Shown here in pieces: positions 37,419 to 47,400 of a DNA stretch of 64,000 nt. The first letter of the stretch is position 1; every line of letters begins with the position of its first letter. The DNA comes from Pseudofulvimonas gallinarii (GTDB lineage Bacteria; Pseudomonadota; Gammaproteobacteria; Xanthomonadales; UBA2363). The position numbers and the translations under genes are program-made. The notes beneath the pieces are model-generated. The model did no database searches and was not told the origin of the DNA. It saw only the letters and a program-made list of their open reading frames with translations. The stretch spans positions 17,338-81,337 of the forward strand of contig NZ_SMAF01000013.1 in the NCBI RefSeq assembly GCF_004343305.1, read 5' to 3'.

Positions 37419-39326
37419 TCAGCCCTGCACCGACTCGGCCTTGAGCCGGTCGATGAACGCCTGGAGCGGCATTGCTCCCAGGTCCTCCCCGCCGCGCGTG
37501 CGCACCGCGATGGTCGCCTGCTCCTTCTCGCGGTCGCCCGCGACCAGCAGGTAGGGCACCTTCTGCAAGGTGTGCTCGCGAATCTTATAGCCGATCTTTT
37601 CGTTCCGCAAATCCGACTCGACCCGGAATCCTTGATTTGCAAGGGCTTTTCGAACTCCGGTCACATAATCGGCCTGCGCGTCGGTGATGTTCAGGCAAAC
37701 GGCCTGGACCGGCGCCAGCCAGGCTGGCAGCAAGCCGGCGTAATGCTCGATCAGGATGCCGATGAAACGCTCCATCGAACCCACGATCGCGCGGTGCAGC
37801 ATGACCGGATGGCGACGCGACGAGTGCTCGTCGACATACTCGGCGCCCAGGCGCTGCGGCATCATGAAATCGACCTGCATGGTGCCCAGCTGCCAGGCGC
37901 GGCCGATCGCATCCTTGAGGTGGTACTCGATCTTCGGGCCGTAGAAGGCACCCTCGCCGGGCAGCTCCGTCCAGGCCACGCCGCACGACGACAGCGCGGC
38001 ACGCAGCGCGCCTTCGGCCTTGTCCCAGGTGGCGTCGTCGCCGAGGCGTGATTCCGGACGCAGCGCGATCTTCACCTCGATGTCGCTGAACCCGAAGGCG
38101 CTGTACACCTTCAGCGCCTGTTGGTGGAAGGCGGTGACTTCCGCCTCGACCTGGTCCTCGGTGCAGAAGACGTGGCCGTCATCCTGCGTGAACGCGCGCA
38201 CGCGCATGATGCCGTGCAACGCGCCGGACGGCTCGTTGCGGTGGCAGCCGCCGAACTCGCCGTAGCGGATCGGCAGGTCGCGGTAGCTGTGCAGGCCGGC
38301 GTTGTAGATCTGCACATGGCCCGGGCAGTTCATCGGCTTGAGCGCGTACTCGCGCTTTTCCGATTCGGTGAAGAACATGTTGTCCTTGTAGTTGTCCCAG
38401 TGGCCGGACTTCTTCCACAGGGTCACGTCGAGGATCTGCGGCGCCTTCACTTCCTGGTAACCGGATTCCCTGTAGACGCGGCGCATGTACTGCTCGACCA
38501 CCTGCCAGAGCGCCCAGCCCCTGGGGTGCCAGAACACCATGCCCGGCGCCTCTTCCTGCTGGTGGAACAGGTCGAGCTGGCGCGCGAGCTTGCGGTGGTC
38601 GCGCTTCTCGGCTTCCTCGATACGCTGGATGTAGGCCTTCAGCTGCTTCTCGTCGGCCCAGGCGGTGCCGTAGATGCGCTGCAGCTGTTCGTTGCTGGCG
38701 TCACCGCGCCAGTAGGCGCCGGACAGCTTGGTCAGCTTGAATGCCTTCAGGAAGCGCGTGTTCGGCACGTGCGGCCCCCGGCACATGTCGACGTATTCCT
38801 GGTGGTAGTACAGGCCCATGGCCGTGATTTCCGGACCCATGTCCTCGATCAGGCGCAGTTTGTAGTCCTCGCCGCGCGACTTGAAGACCTCGACGACTTC
38901 GGCGCGCGGGGTCATCTTCTTGACGACGTCGTAGTCCTGGGCGATCAGTTCACGCATGCGCGCCTCGATCGCGGCGACATCCTCCGGCGTGAACGGGCGC
39001 TCGTAGGCGATGTCGTAGTAGAAGCCGTCGTCGATGACCGGTCCGATGACCATGCGCGCGGTCGGGAACAGCTGCTTGACCGCGTGGCCGACCAGATGGG
39101 CGCAGGAGTGGCGGATGATCTCGACGCCCTCCTCGTCCTTCGGGGTGATGATGCGGATGCTGGCGTCGTGGTCGACGACATCACTGGCATCGACAAGGCG
39201 GCCATCGACGCTGCCGGCGACGGTGGCCTTGGCCAGGCCGGCGCCGATGGAGGCGGCGATCTGGGCGATGCTGACGGGCTGTTCGTATTCGCGGCGGCTG
39301 CCGTCGGGAAGCGTGATCGTGACCAT
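37419..39326 (-). CDS. thrS: Threonine--tRNA ligase
   Basis: A 635-residue class II synthetase with an N-terminal TGS domain (1-61), an editing domain ([27 protein letters not shown]), a catalytic core with the zinc-binding Cys and His residues ([24 protein letters not shown]) and a C-terminal anticodon-binding domain ([26 protein letters not shown]). Full length. Expression is probably controlled in the leader, which carries a promoter, a Thr-rich mini-ORF and a terminator ending 18 nt before the ATG. Confidence 0.98.
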   Translation of the reverse strand: MVTITLPDGSRREYEQPVSIAQIAASIGAGLAKATVAGSVDGRLVDASDVVDHDASIRIITPKDEEGVEIIRHSCAHLVGHAVKQLFPTARMVIGPVIDDGFYYDIAYERPFTPEDVAAIEARMRELIAQDYDVVKKMTPRAEVVEVFKSRGEDYKLRLIEDMGPEITAMGLYYHQEYVDMCRGPHVPNTRFLKAFKLTKLSGAYWRGDASNEQLQRIYGTAWADEKQLKAYIQRIEEAEKRDHRKLARQLDLFHQQEEAPGMVFWHPRGWALWQVVEQYMRRVYRESGYQEVKAPQILDVTLWKKSGHWDNYKDNMFFTESEKREYALKPMNCPGHVQIYNAGLHSYRDLPIRYGEFGGCHRNEPSGALHGIMRVRAFTQDDGHVFCTEDQVEAEVTAFHQQALKVYSAFGFSDIEVKIALRPESRLGDDATWDKAEGALRAALSSCGVAWTELPGEGAFYGPKIEYHLKDAIGRAWQLGTMQVDFMMPQRLGAEYVDEHSSRRHPVMLHRAIVGSMERFIGILIEHYAGLLPAWLAPVQAVCLNITDAQADYVTGVRKALANQGFRVESDLRNEKIGYKIREHTLQKVPYLLVAGDREKEQATIAVRTRGGEDLGAMPLQAFIDRLKAESVQG

Positions 39327-39343
39327 GGGGAACTCCGGGCAAC

Positions 39344-39365
39344 AAAAAAGGCGCCAGCGCGCCTT
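39344..39365 (-). terminator. Leader terminator in front of thrS (attenuator candidate)
   Basis: On the minus strand AAGGCGC, 4-nt loop, GCGCCTT and further T residues (complement of 39344-39347). The end of the T-run is 18 bases before the thrS ATG, so the hairpin would stop thrS transcription unless prevented. Confidence 0.7.
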
Positions 39366-39392
39366 CCGGGAGCAACGCGTCGGCAGTCGGTA

Positions 39393-39419
39393 TCAGGCGG
39401 GGCTGTCGGTTCGCGTCAT
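39393..39419 (-). CDS. Candidate thrS leader peptide (Thr-rich frame)
   Basis: ATG 39419 opens MTRTDSPA and a stop, ending 28 bases before the terminator stem. The same frame reads back through ACG-GAC-ACG-ATC-ACC-ATG-ACG: five Thr codons in nine, alternating. A GTG at 39482 would make a 29-residue peptide with six Thr. Neither start has a clear ribosome-binding site. Stalling at Thr codons could favour an antiterminator, as in amino-acid leader attenuation; this is inferred. Confidence 0.35.
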   Translation of the reverse strand: MTRTDSPA

Positions 39420-39497
39420 GGTGATCGTGTCCGTTCGGACTACGGCTCCTGTGCGGCTGGATGCGGCACCCTGCGGCGCCACGCGAAATCGGTGGAA

Positions 39498-39526
39498 ATC
39501 TTACAGCGCGGCCGTAGACCGGACAA
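39498..39526 (-). promoter_or_regulatory. Candidate sigma70 promoter of thrS
   Basis: Minus strand: TTGTCC (complement of 39521-39526), 17-nt spacer, TAAGAT (complement of 39498-39503). It places the transcription start near 39491, about 165 nt before the thrS ATG, with the Thr-rich frame and terminator inside the leader. Confidence 0.55.
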
Positions 39527-39680
39527 CCGCGACGGCTCCCGCCCACCGGGAGCCCGCCGTCGGACCGGTCGCCGACGCCAAGCACCGTTTCATCGCGTTT
39601 GCAGCCGGACATGCCTTTCGGCGCTGGCCGGCTGGACGGGCACTCGCTAGGTTGTCCACGGACGACAGGGTGGATCCGGG

Positions 39681-41021
39681 ATGCGCAGATACCTGCAACA
39701 GCTGTTCAACGTGCGTCGCGAGGAAGTGGTGCCGGTGCTCTGGGCCGGCTTCTATTTCTTCTGCGTCCTCACCGCGCTGATGATGCTGCGGCCGGCGCGC
39801 GACGCGCTGGGCATGCAGCGAGGCATCGAGTCCATACGCTGGCTGTTCGTGGGCACAGCGGTGGCCACCCTGATGGTCAATCCGCTGTTCGGCTGGCTGG
39901 TCAGCCGCTTCCGGCGCCTGCGCTTCATCGCCGCCAGCTACCTGTTCTTCGCCCTGAGCCTGGTCGGCTTCTACCTGCTGATCACGCTGGCGCCGGGTTC
40001 GATCGGCCTCACCAGCGGACAGGTATTCTACGTGTGGTTCAGCGTCTTCAACCTCTTCGCGACGATGCTGTTCTGGGCACTCATGGCCGACCGCTTCACG
40101 CTGGACCAGGGCAAGCGCTTCTTCGCCCTGATCGCGGTGGGCGGCACGCTGGGTGCCGTGTTCGGACCCTGGCTTGCGGGCCAGCTGGCACAACCGCTGG
40201 GCACCGCCGCCCTGCTGCTGATCTCGGCGGCGTTCCTGGTTCTGGCGCTCTTGAGCGCCTGGCGGCTGGCGGCCAGCCAGGCGCCAGGCGCCGACGCGCC
40301 GGCCGGTCAGGGCCGGCCGCACGCGGATGCACTCATCGGCGGCAGCGCCTGGGCCGGATTCAAGGCCGTGTTCAATTCACCCTATCTGGCCGGCATCGCC
40401 GGCTATGTGCTGCTGATGACGTTGATGGGCACGCTGTTGTATTTCACGCGCCTGCAGATGGTGGCGGCCCTGGGCGACGATACCGACCTGCGCACGACGA
40501 TCTTCGCCAACATCGACATGATCACCCAGTTGGCGACGCTTTTGATCCAGGCCGTGATCGCCGGCCACCTGATGAAACGCATCGGAGTCGCCGCGACCCT
40601 GGCGCTGCTTCCGCTGACGATGGCGCTGGGCTTTGCCGGCCTGGTGATGGCCGGTTCGCTGGCGGCGCTGATCGTTTTCGAGGCCACTTTCCGGGCGATA
40701 CAGCGCGCATTGACGCGGCCGGCACGGGAAACCCTGTACACGGTCGTCAGCCGCGAGGACAAGTACAAGTCGAAGGCGTTCATCGACACCTTCGTGTACC
40801 GTGGTGGAGACCTCGCCGGTGCGCAGCTCGAAGGCGCGCTGGCGAAGCTGGGCCTCGGCCTTGCCGCCCTGGCCAGCGTCGCCGTTCCACTGGCGCTGGC
40901 CTGGGCCGCGCTGGGCCTCTGGCTGGGCCGTTGGCAGTCCCGCTACGCATCGTCGCTGGCGGGCCCGCCGGCGGCACCGCCCACCCTCTCCGCTGCCGTC
41001 GATAGGAGTCCCTCACCATGA
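39681..41021 (+). CDS. MFS-type or NTP/NDP exchange-like membrane transporter
   Basis: A 446-residue protein with about twelve hydrophobic segments. The N-terminal pattern FNVRREEVVPVLWAGFYFF and RPARDALGMQRGIESIRWLF recalls proteins annotated as MFS or ATP:ADP-antiporter-related in Lysobacterales. TRPARETLYTVVSREDKYKSKAFIDTFVYRGGD is a conserved cytoplasmic loop. Substrate unknown. It is divergent from thrS and overlaps the next gene by 4 nt (ATGA). Confidence 0.75.
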   Translation: MRRYLQQLFNVRREEVVPVLWAGFYFFCVLTALMMLRPARDALGMQRGIESIRWLFVGTAVATLMVNPLFGWLVSRFRRLRFIAASYLFFALSLVGFYLLITLAPGSIGLTSGQVFYVWFSVFNLFATMLFWALMADRFTLDQGKRFFALIAVGGTLGAVFGPWLAGQLAQPLGTAALLLISAAFLVLALLSAWRLAASQAPGADAPAGQGRPHADALIGGSAWAGFKAVFNSPYLAGIAGYVLLMTLMGTLLYFTRLQMVAALGDDTDLRTTIFANIDMITQLATLLIQAVIAGHLMKRIGVAATLALLPLTMALGFAGLVMAGSLAALIVFEATFRAIQRALTRPARETLYTVVSREDKYKSKAFIDTFVYRGGDLAGAQLEGALAKLGLGLAALASVAVPLALAWAALGLWLGRWQSRYASSLAGPPAAPPTLSAAVDRSPSP

Positions 41022-41965
41022 ACCGACGCGACTATCTCAAGCTCTCGCTGGCCGCCGGTGCGGCGCTGACCTTCAATCCCGGCGCACTGTTCGCAAGCGG
41101 CGCCTCGGGCCGCGGCCCGCTGATCACGCGCGCGATCCCCGGCAAGGACGAACGGCTGCCCGTGGTCGGCCTGGGCAGTTCCGCCACCTTTTCCCGGGTC
41201 GCTGGCAGCGAGGACGCGCAAGCGCTGCGCGAGGTGCTGTCGGCGATGGTCGAACACGGCGGCACGGTCTTCGACACGGCGCCGAGTTACGGCGCCTCGG
41301 AGCAGGTGGCCGGCGCCATCGCCCGCGACCTGGGCCTGACCGACCGGCTGTTCTGGGCCACCAAGCTCAATGTCGCGCCGCGCGGCGGCGGTGCCGCCGA
41401 TCCCGACGCGGCCAAGGCGCAGGTCGAGGCTTCGTTCGAGCGCGCCGGGAAGCGGCCCATCGACCTGATCCAGGTGCACAACCTGGGCGACGTGCCGGTC
41501 CAGCTCGGCCTGCTCAAGTCGCTTCGCGAGGCCGGGCGCGTGCGCTACATCGGCGTCACCACGACCTTCGCGCCGCAATACGGGCAACTGGAACAGGTGA
41601 TGCGCGACGAACCGCTCGACTTCATTGGCATCGACTACGCCATCGACAACCGCACCATGGAGGAGCGCATTTTCCCGCTGGCGCAGGAACGCGGCATCGG
41701 GGTGCTCGTCTATGCGCCGTTCGGCCGGACGCGACTCTGGGAGAAGGTCAAGGACAAGGCCTTGCCGGAATGGGCCGCGGAATTCGACGCGACCTCGTGG
41801 GGCCAGTTCTTCCTGAAGTTCGTCGCTTCCCACCCGGCGGTCACGGTGGCGACGCCTGCCACCAGTCGCGTCCGTCACATGGTCGACAACATGGGCGCCG
41901 CCTACGGACGCCTGCCGGACGAAGCCATGCGCCAGAGGATGATCCGGCACATCGAGTCGCTCTGA
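41018..41965 (+). CDS. Aldo/keto reductase, Tat-exported
   Basis: A 315-residue oxidoreductase with a twin-arginine signal (NRRDYLKLSLAAGAALTF), so it is probably folded with its cofactor before export to the periplasm. The AKR barrel shows GLGSSATF, the catalytic-type Asp/Tyr region TVFDTAPSYGASE, the Lys in WATKLNV, and the His position IQVHNLGD. Substrate unknown. Coupled to the upstream transporter gene by overlapping stop and start codons. Confidence 0.88.
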   Translation: MNRRDYLKLSLAAGAALTFNPGALFASGASGRGPLITRAIPGKDERLPVVGLGSSATFSRVAGSEDAQALREVLSAMVEHGGTVFDTAPSYGASEQVAGAIARDLGLTDRLFWATKLNVAPRGGGAADPDAAKAQVEASFERAGKRPIDLIQVHNLGDVPVQLGLLKSLREAGRVRYIGVTTTFAPQYGQLEQVMRDEPLDFIGIDYAIDNRTMEERIFPLAQERGIGVLVYAPFGRTRLWEKVKDKALPEWAAEFDATSWGQFFLKFVASHPAVTVATPATSRVRHMVDNMGAAYGRLPDEAMRQRMIRHIESL

Positions 41966-41997
41966 ACCGGCACCGGGCCACCGGATGAAAGTTGTGC

Positions 41998-42027
41998 TTG
42001 CCCTCCGGTCCGGGGCATTGCTATAGT
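41998..42027 (+). promoter_or_regulatory. Promoter of tRNA-Val
   Basis: TTGCCC (41998-42003), 18-nt spacer, TATAGT (42022-42027), about 15 bases ahead of the mature 5' end of tRNA-Val. Confidence 0.65.
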
Positions 42028-42041
42028 TCGCGCCCCCGAAC

Positions 42042-42116
42042 GGGCGCGTAGCTCAGCGGTAGAGCACTACCTTGACATGGTAGGGGTCACAGGTTCGATC
42101 CCTGTCGCGCCCACCA
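42042..42116 (+). tRNA. tRNA-Val(GAC)
   Basis: 75 nt with encoded CCA. Acceptor GGGCGCG/CGCGCCC, D-arm GCTCAGCGGTAGAGC, anticodon stem CTACC/GGTAG with loop TTGACAT (anticodon GAC), T-arm ACAGGTTCGATCCCTGT. Confidence 0.97.
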
Positions 42117-42128
42117 GGACACACGACC

Positions 42129-42160
42129 AGGCCCGCCATGTGCGGGCCTGTTTCGTTTCC
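42129..42160 (+). terminator. Terminator of tRNA-Val
   Basis: AGGCCCGC (42129-42136) pairs with GCGGGCCT (42142-42149); GTTTCGTTTCC follows. A near-identical stem ends the tRNA-Asn transcript. Confidence 0.75.
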
Positions 42161-42270
42161 GGGCACCGCTGCGTTTTTTTCCGTGCCGGCGGCGCGATAG
42201 CTTCGCCGGAGCGACTCCGTAGTGACGGTTTGAGCGGCCATTCCGGCCGCCATCGGAATCCGGAGGAGCC

Positions 42271-43029
42271 ATGAGCCTGCGTATCCTTGCCGCCCTGCTC
42301 GCCGTCGCCCTGTGCGCGCCGACCGCCCGCGCCTACACCGTCGAGCCCCGCGGCTTCCCCGCCGAACCCTTCATCGTGCTGCCCTGGTGGAACGGCCTGA
42401 TCTCCAGTATCGGGCAGAACTTCGCCTGCCTGACCAGTCCGCCCATCCTTGAAGTCCGCACGCAGGCCTACGCCGGCTACACCCTGCGGCCGCCGAATCT
42501 AACCCCGGCGGTCGGCGAGGTGTTCTACGTCCACCTGGTCATGAGCCATCCGGGCAATCCGTGCACGGGCAGCGCGGTCGGCCTCGAGCTCATCCTGCCG
42601 CCCGGCGTGCAGACCGCGACGTCGGCAAACGACCCCGCATTCTGCTTCGCCGTCCTGCCGGCCAGCCAGAGCAATCCCGCACCCCGCCTTCACAACCTTG
42701 GCCTGGATCCCGACTACGGTTGCCCGCAGTTCTTCCCTCCCGGTCTGGAGGGCTTACGCATCAGCGCACCCAATGGCGGCTTTGGTGGCGGCTCCTGGGG
42801 CATGCACCGTGGCTTCTTCCTGGAAATCCTGATTCCGCTCGTGTCGACGATCCCGCACCCGGGCACCCACCCGGTCCGGTTCCGCGTGAATCCCGACGTC
42901 GGCGTGGTCGGCTATCCGGCCACCCCGGTACTGCTGGTCAACAACGACGTGATCTTCCGCAGCTCGCAGGAAGACGTGTTGCTGACCCTCGACGTCTGCG
43001 GAACGACGCCGACACCGGTGGGATGCTGA
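42271..43029 (+). CDS. Secreted protein of unknown function, Cys-containing
   Basis: A 252-residue protein with a signal peptide (MSLRILAALLAVALCAPTARA) and a strong ribosome-binding site (GGAGGAG about 5 bases upstream). The mature part is beta-rich with Pro, Gly and paired Cys residues (FACLTSP, NPCTGS, AFCFA, YGCPQFF, DVCGTT, VGC at the end), as expected for a disulphide-bonded exported domain. Only general features can be given. It is followed by two more secreted-protein genes on the same strand. Confidence 0.65.
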   Translation: MSLRILAALLAVALCAPTARAYTVEPRGFPAEPFIVLPWWNGLISSIGQNFACLTSPPILEVRTQAYAGYTLRPPNLTPAVGEVFYVHLVMSHPGNPCTGSAVGLELILPPGVQTATSANDPAFCFAVLPASQSNPAPRLHNLGLDPDYGCPQFFPPGLEGLRISAPNGGFGGGSWGMHRGFFLEILIPLVSTIPHPGTHPVRFRVNPDVGVVGYPATPVLLVNNDVIFRSSQEDVLLTLDVCGTTPTPVGC

Positions 43030-43167
43030 ACGCGGCAAGCGGTTGGCACATTCAGGCCCGTTCTGGCGAAGGATGGAATGAACCCCGTCGGCGCGGCCCC
43101 GTCAGCACTCGACGAAGTGCCGGCGCTTCAGACAGGCGTTCATTCCCCCCGCCAATGGAGAATGGAG

Positions 43168-43674
43168 ATGTGCCGAGTCATTCCACGCCAGTACGCGCTG
43201 GCGCTGCCTGCAATGTTCGTCGCGGCATCCAGCACCATGTTCACCTGGTCCGCTGCCGCACAGACATGCGAAGCACCCCTGCTCCTGACGGAAGGGGTGA
43301 ACCACGCGAATACCTGCCTGGCCACCAATTCACTCCCGGTATTGGGATCGCTGTGGATCCCCCATCGTGATGTCGTGTACGCGTTCACGATCAGCGCGGG
43401 AATGGGCAACGGCACCATCTCGGTTGACGCGGACTTCCCAGCCGTATTCCTGTTGGTGCCAGCACCCTGCAGCACGAGCAGCGAACCGGTCGCGGTGGCA
43501 TTGCCCGGTGAACCCATGTTTATCGACGGCAGCCTCCCGCCAGGCGCCTACTATGTTGTGGCCACCGGAGAACCCGGCCTCGGTGGCGACATCTGTGGAC
43601 TTGTCGCCTTGACGCCGAAGTGGCCGGGCGGTGTTTTCGATGTGATTTTCGTCGGGTCCTTCGAGTTCCATTGA
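43168..43674 (+). CDS. Secreted protein with IFxxxFE-type C-terminal tail, unknown function
   Basis: A 168-residue protein if started at ATG 43168 (GGAGA 6 nt upstream); an in-frame ATG at 43162 and a longer frame from 43078 exist. An N-terminal hydrophobic segment (ALALPAMFVAASS, cleavage expected near SAAAQT) is followed by TCEAPLLLTEGVNHANTCLA, a pattern seen in secreted jelly-roll-like modules, and a C-terminal FDVIFVGSFEFH. The tail resembles the IF-x-DGFE ending common on exported proteins of Lysobacterales and the end of the large protein downstream. Confidence 0.6.
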   Translation: MCRVIPRQYALALPAMFVAASSTMFTWSAAAQTCEAPLLLTEGVNHANTCLATNSLPVLGSLWIPHRDVVYAFTISAGMGNGTISVDADFPAVFLLVPAPCSTSSEPVAVALPGEPMFIDGSLPPGAYYVVATGEPGLGGDICGLVALTPKWPGGVFDVIFVGSFEFH

Positions 43675-44453
43675 ATCCCCAGCCACCGCCTCAAGACAGC
43701 CTGGCGCCGCGCGGGGCACCCCGAAGCGATGGGGCGCGCTGCCGGCATCGACATCCGGATGCCAACGCCGCGCGGCAACCCCGGCATGAGGCGCGTCATG
43801 TCGCCTCGATTGTTTCCAGCCAGCGCACGCTGTGGAAACCCGTACAGAAGAGACGACAGATCACGCCTTCGAATGCGTTTACCCGGAAAGACGAAGGCTG
43901 CCGGGATGAAAAACACGGCCGCCGCTCCCGTGGTGCGGGCGGGTGCGTCCCCCAACGCCGCAATGGAAGATCGGCGTATCCAACTGCCGGACCCGCTGCC
44001 CGTGCATGGGTCGATCGTTCCCTGCGCCGTGCGGCCCCCTCCTGGCGAGCCCTCGCAGGCGCTGGGGCGGTGACTTCCTGATGGACCCGTAAACCAACAC
44101 CGCGGCCGAAAAGCCGCTGTCACGCCGGCAAGCCCGATTGTCGCAACCGGCGAGACCCCAGGCGGACAAACTGCCGCCAACTCCTCGTCGACCCCCCCGT
44201 CGGCATTTGGCCGGTCGCACCTCCGCATGGGCGACCGGCCTTTTTCTTTTTCCGGCAGGCATCGATCAGCGCGTGTGATGCGCCGGATCACCTGTCCGCG
44301 GTCTGCGCATCGGCCTTCGCTGTCCAGAAGTTTTCCGGGCGCCAGGCCCGCGCCGGATGGACTGATAGTTTTTTTCCAGGTCTCGCGCTTTCCGTGGTTG
44401 AGGGGCACACCTCCTTCTCGGACATCACTGTCAGCACCACGGGGACCACCACC
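43675..44453 (+). other. Long intergenic region ending in an orphan terminator
   Basis: About 780 bases between two secreted-protein genes. Frames on both strands lack recognisable domains. A strong plus-strand terminator at 44209-44251 lies 535 bases after the previous stop, so an unannotated transcript may end there. The piece 44252-44453 should contain the promoter and leader of the large secreted protein; no clear -35/-10 pair was found. Confidence 0.4.
44209..44251 (+). terminator. Strong intrinsic terminator, orphan
   Basis: GGCCGGTCGC (44209-44218) pairs perfectly with GCGACCGGCC (44231-44240), followed by TTTTTCTTTTT. It points along the plus strand; no coding gene ends within 500 bases upstream. 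It may end a small RNA or the long 3' leader of the preceding secreted-protein mRNA. Confidence 0.8.
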
Positions 44454-47400
44454 ATGACCATCCGCCAGTTATCAATACGAACACCGGTCCGGCCGGCCCA
44501 GCCGCGCAACGGACAGACTCCGCAACGCACCCGGCCAGAGCTTGCGCGGAAGCTGGCCACGCTGTTCGCCGGCTTCCTGTGCCCGGTGCTTGCCGCCGCC
44601 GGGCTACAGGACCCGGCCAAGTCGCTGCCGCCCTTCGCGCCCAGCGCCGACATTCCCTGTGACGGAACCCCCTTCGGCTACCAGCTCACCCTGGGTCGCG
44701 ACGCCGAGATGGTGACGCTGGTGCCGTACAACCAGGGCGCCGCCAACGGGGACCTGGGCCGGCTCCGCGAATGGGCCCTGGAGCGCCCCCCCGGCAACAA
44801 CGATGCGCCACCCTTCCCGGTCATGGACACGATCTGGACCGTCCCGCACTTCGCCGGCACCGACCTGATGCATGCCCTGCGGACCGACCTCAATGGCGAC
44901 GGCACTGACGAGGTCTGGGTCGCCGCCGGCTGGCCTGCCGGCAGCAACCACTCGATGGTCCGGATCGGCCAGTTCCAGCGCACCAGTCCCGACTCGAACC
45001 AGATCGACCTGGCATTTGCCAATGAACTGGGTACCTTCAGTGGAGGCCAGACCCAGTTTTCCAACCAGTTCGAGTTCGCCACCGGAAACGTCCTCGGCCA
45101 CGACGACGGCATCCGGGACCTGGTGATGATGACGCGCATGCGCAACAACAACCATGTCCGCATTTCCGTTGCACCGGGCCGCGCCGACGGCGGTCTTGAG
45201 CCAGGCGGATGGCGGGTATGGACCTTCGTGCCGCCAACCTCACAAGTGGGCCAGGTGGGAATCGCCGTCGGCGACTTCCTGCTCAAGGGGCGTGACCAGA
45301 TCGTCCTGGTCACGGAAACCGACCATGGCGGAAACGGCCTGAACCGCAAGCTCAATTACCATTTCCTGCAGGCGCAGGACGGCAGCCCCGACCTTGAGGT
45401 GCAGACGTTCACCACGCCTGTCAGCAACATCTTCGGCCACAGCAACGGCGACGACACCATCAGCAATACCGGCATCCGCAAGATGACGGTGGATGCCGGC
45501 GACGTGGCGGGAAGCGCGGCGGCGGAGCTGGTCATCCATATGGAGTACCTGCCGCAGGGATCCGATGGCAACGTAGTTGGACAGCGGGTCCACCACTTCC
45601 GGTACGTCCGCAACGCCAATGGCGACATCACCGGCATCGAAATGGCGCGCCCGGCCGGTGCACCGGCCCACGTGGACTACGACTACAGCCATATCGTCCG
45701 CACCCAGCATTCGACCTGGGGAGACTGGGCTGTCGCCGTGGGCAACGTCGACCATGACCCGAAGGCCGAAATCGTATTCACCCATGACGTGGTCCGCCAG
45801 GACACGCACTTCCTCGACACCAGTGTCTACAAGGTCGACTACCAGTTGACGGCGGCGTTCCGGTACTGGCGCAGCGGAAGGTCCGTCCGGTTTACGGACA
45901 TCTCCGTGGGTGGTGGACCGGGCCCGTTCCCCTATTACGGGGGCAGCCGCTGGACATTCGGCGACGGCAATTCGTCCGACGACATCAATCCGGTGCACAC
46001 ATTCCAGAGCAATGGCGCGCGCACCGTGAGGCTCAACATCCAGCAGGACTGGAACGGAACCAATTCCTACTCTTACAAGGAGTTGACGATCAACATCGAC
46101 GCCGACGCCAATGAAGGTGGTGGTGAACTCGATCCGGAACAGCTGCTGTTCCAGATCCAGAGGGATCCCGTGTACCGGGCGACGTACGCGCGGGACGAGA
46201 ACAATTCGTCCCGGTTCAACCATGTCCATGTGTCGGTCGATGACATGAACCGCGACGGCATCCCCGAGATCATGTCGGTGGCCAGTTATGACCAGACCAG
46301 CTTCAGCCCCTCCGGCATGGTGCACTCGATCTGGAACCTGCAGAACGACAACAGCCTGGGACTGGTCCTGCAAGGCGAGCACCGCTTCGAATACGCCAGT
46401 GGCACGTACTCCAACAGTGGCGTGCACAAGGTCTTCGCACTCGGAGCGGATCTGGACGGCGATTCGGTCTTTGCGGAAGTGGGCACCGACTGTCGCCGCG
46501 TCGAAGAAACACAGGCGCGCAATCTGATCTGGATTCCGCCCCACTTCGAACGCCTGCAGGACGGCGCGTCGCGCTCGGCCAGCATCGGACGCACCACCGG
46601 TGGCGGCAGCTCGGTCGAAAGCCGGTACGGCACCTTCACCTCGCACGACGTTTCCGCCTACGTCGGTATCAATCTGGGCGTGGAGCCCCTCGGCCTGGGG
46701 GCCAACATCAAGGCCACGGCCGGCTACAACGTCCAGGCCGCCCACGGTGCGATGGTCGGCAGCGAGAACGCCCATGCCCTGTCGCAGGCGCATTCGCAGG
46801 AACAGGGCGACGGCCTGCTGGTCACCGAGACGAACCGTTTCAACTGCTACCTCTATGACGTCCGGCAGGCGAACGCCGGTGTCGATCCCGACAGCATGCT
46901 GCGCATTTGCGAACGCATTGTCATGAATGGGGCCACCGGTTCCATCAGCGCCAGCGACCCGGGGCACTGGGACCGCCACCTTCCGCTCGAATGGGCGCAG
47001 GTCAACAATGGCAATCCGCCGCCGTCATGGACGCCGCTGAACCGCGACTGGGCGAACATCGCCCTGTTCCGTCCCGTTTCCAGTAATGCCAGCTTCCTGC
47101 CCGGAGCCGGCGCGGAAAATGCAACGGATGGTCATTTCAGCACGCCGGTGAAATCGACGACCCGGGTTCAACCCTACGTCGAGATCGACCTGGGCGGGGT
47201 ACACGACGTCACCAACATCCGCGTGTTCCCGGCGAACGGCGAGCTCGCCGCGGGCCTGCGCGGGTTCCGTGTCTACGCATCGACGACGCCAATGCCGGCG
47301 AACGGGATTCCGTCCGGTCCCGATGTGCGGGTCTTCCAGCCCGAGAACGTCATGGAGATGGTCTATGACCGCTGGAACATCTGGACGCGCCACCACACGG

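Noticed and set aside
43551..44408. Minus-strand frame of 285 codons in the gap before the large secreted protein
   Set aside because: Arg/Ala/Pro/Gly-rich without domain, overlaps the end of a plus-strand gene and crosses the orphan terminator.
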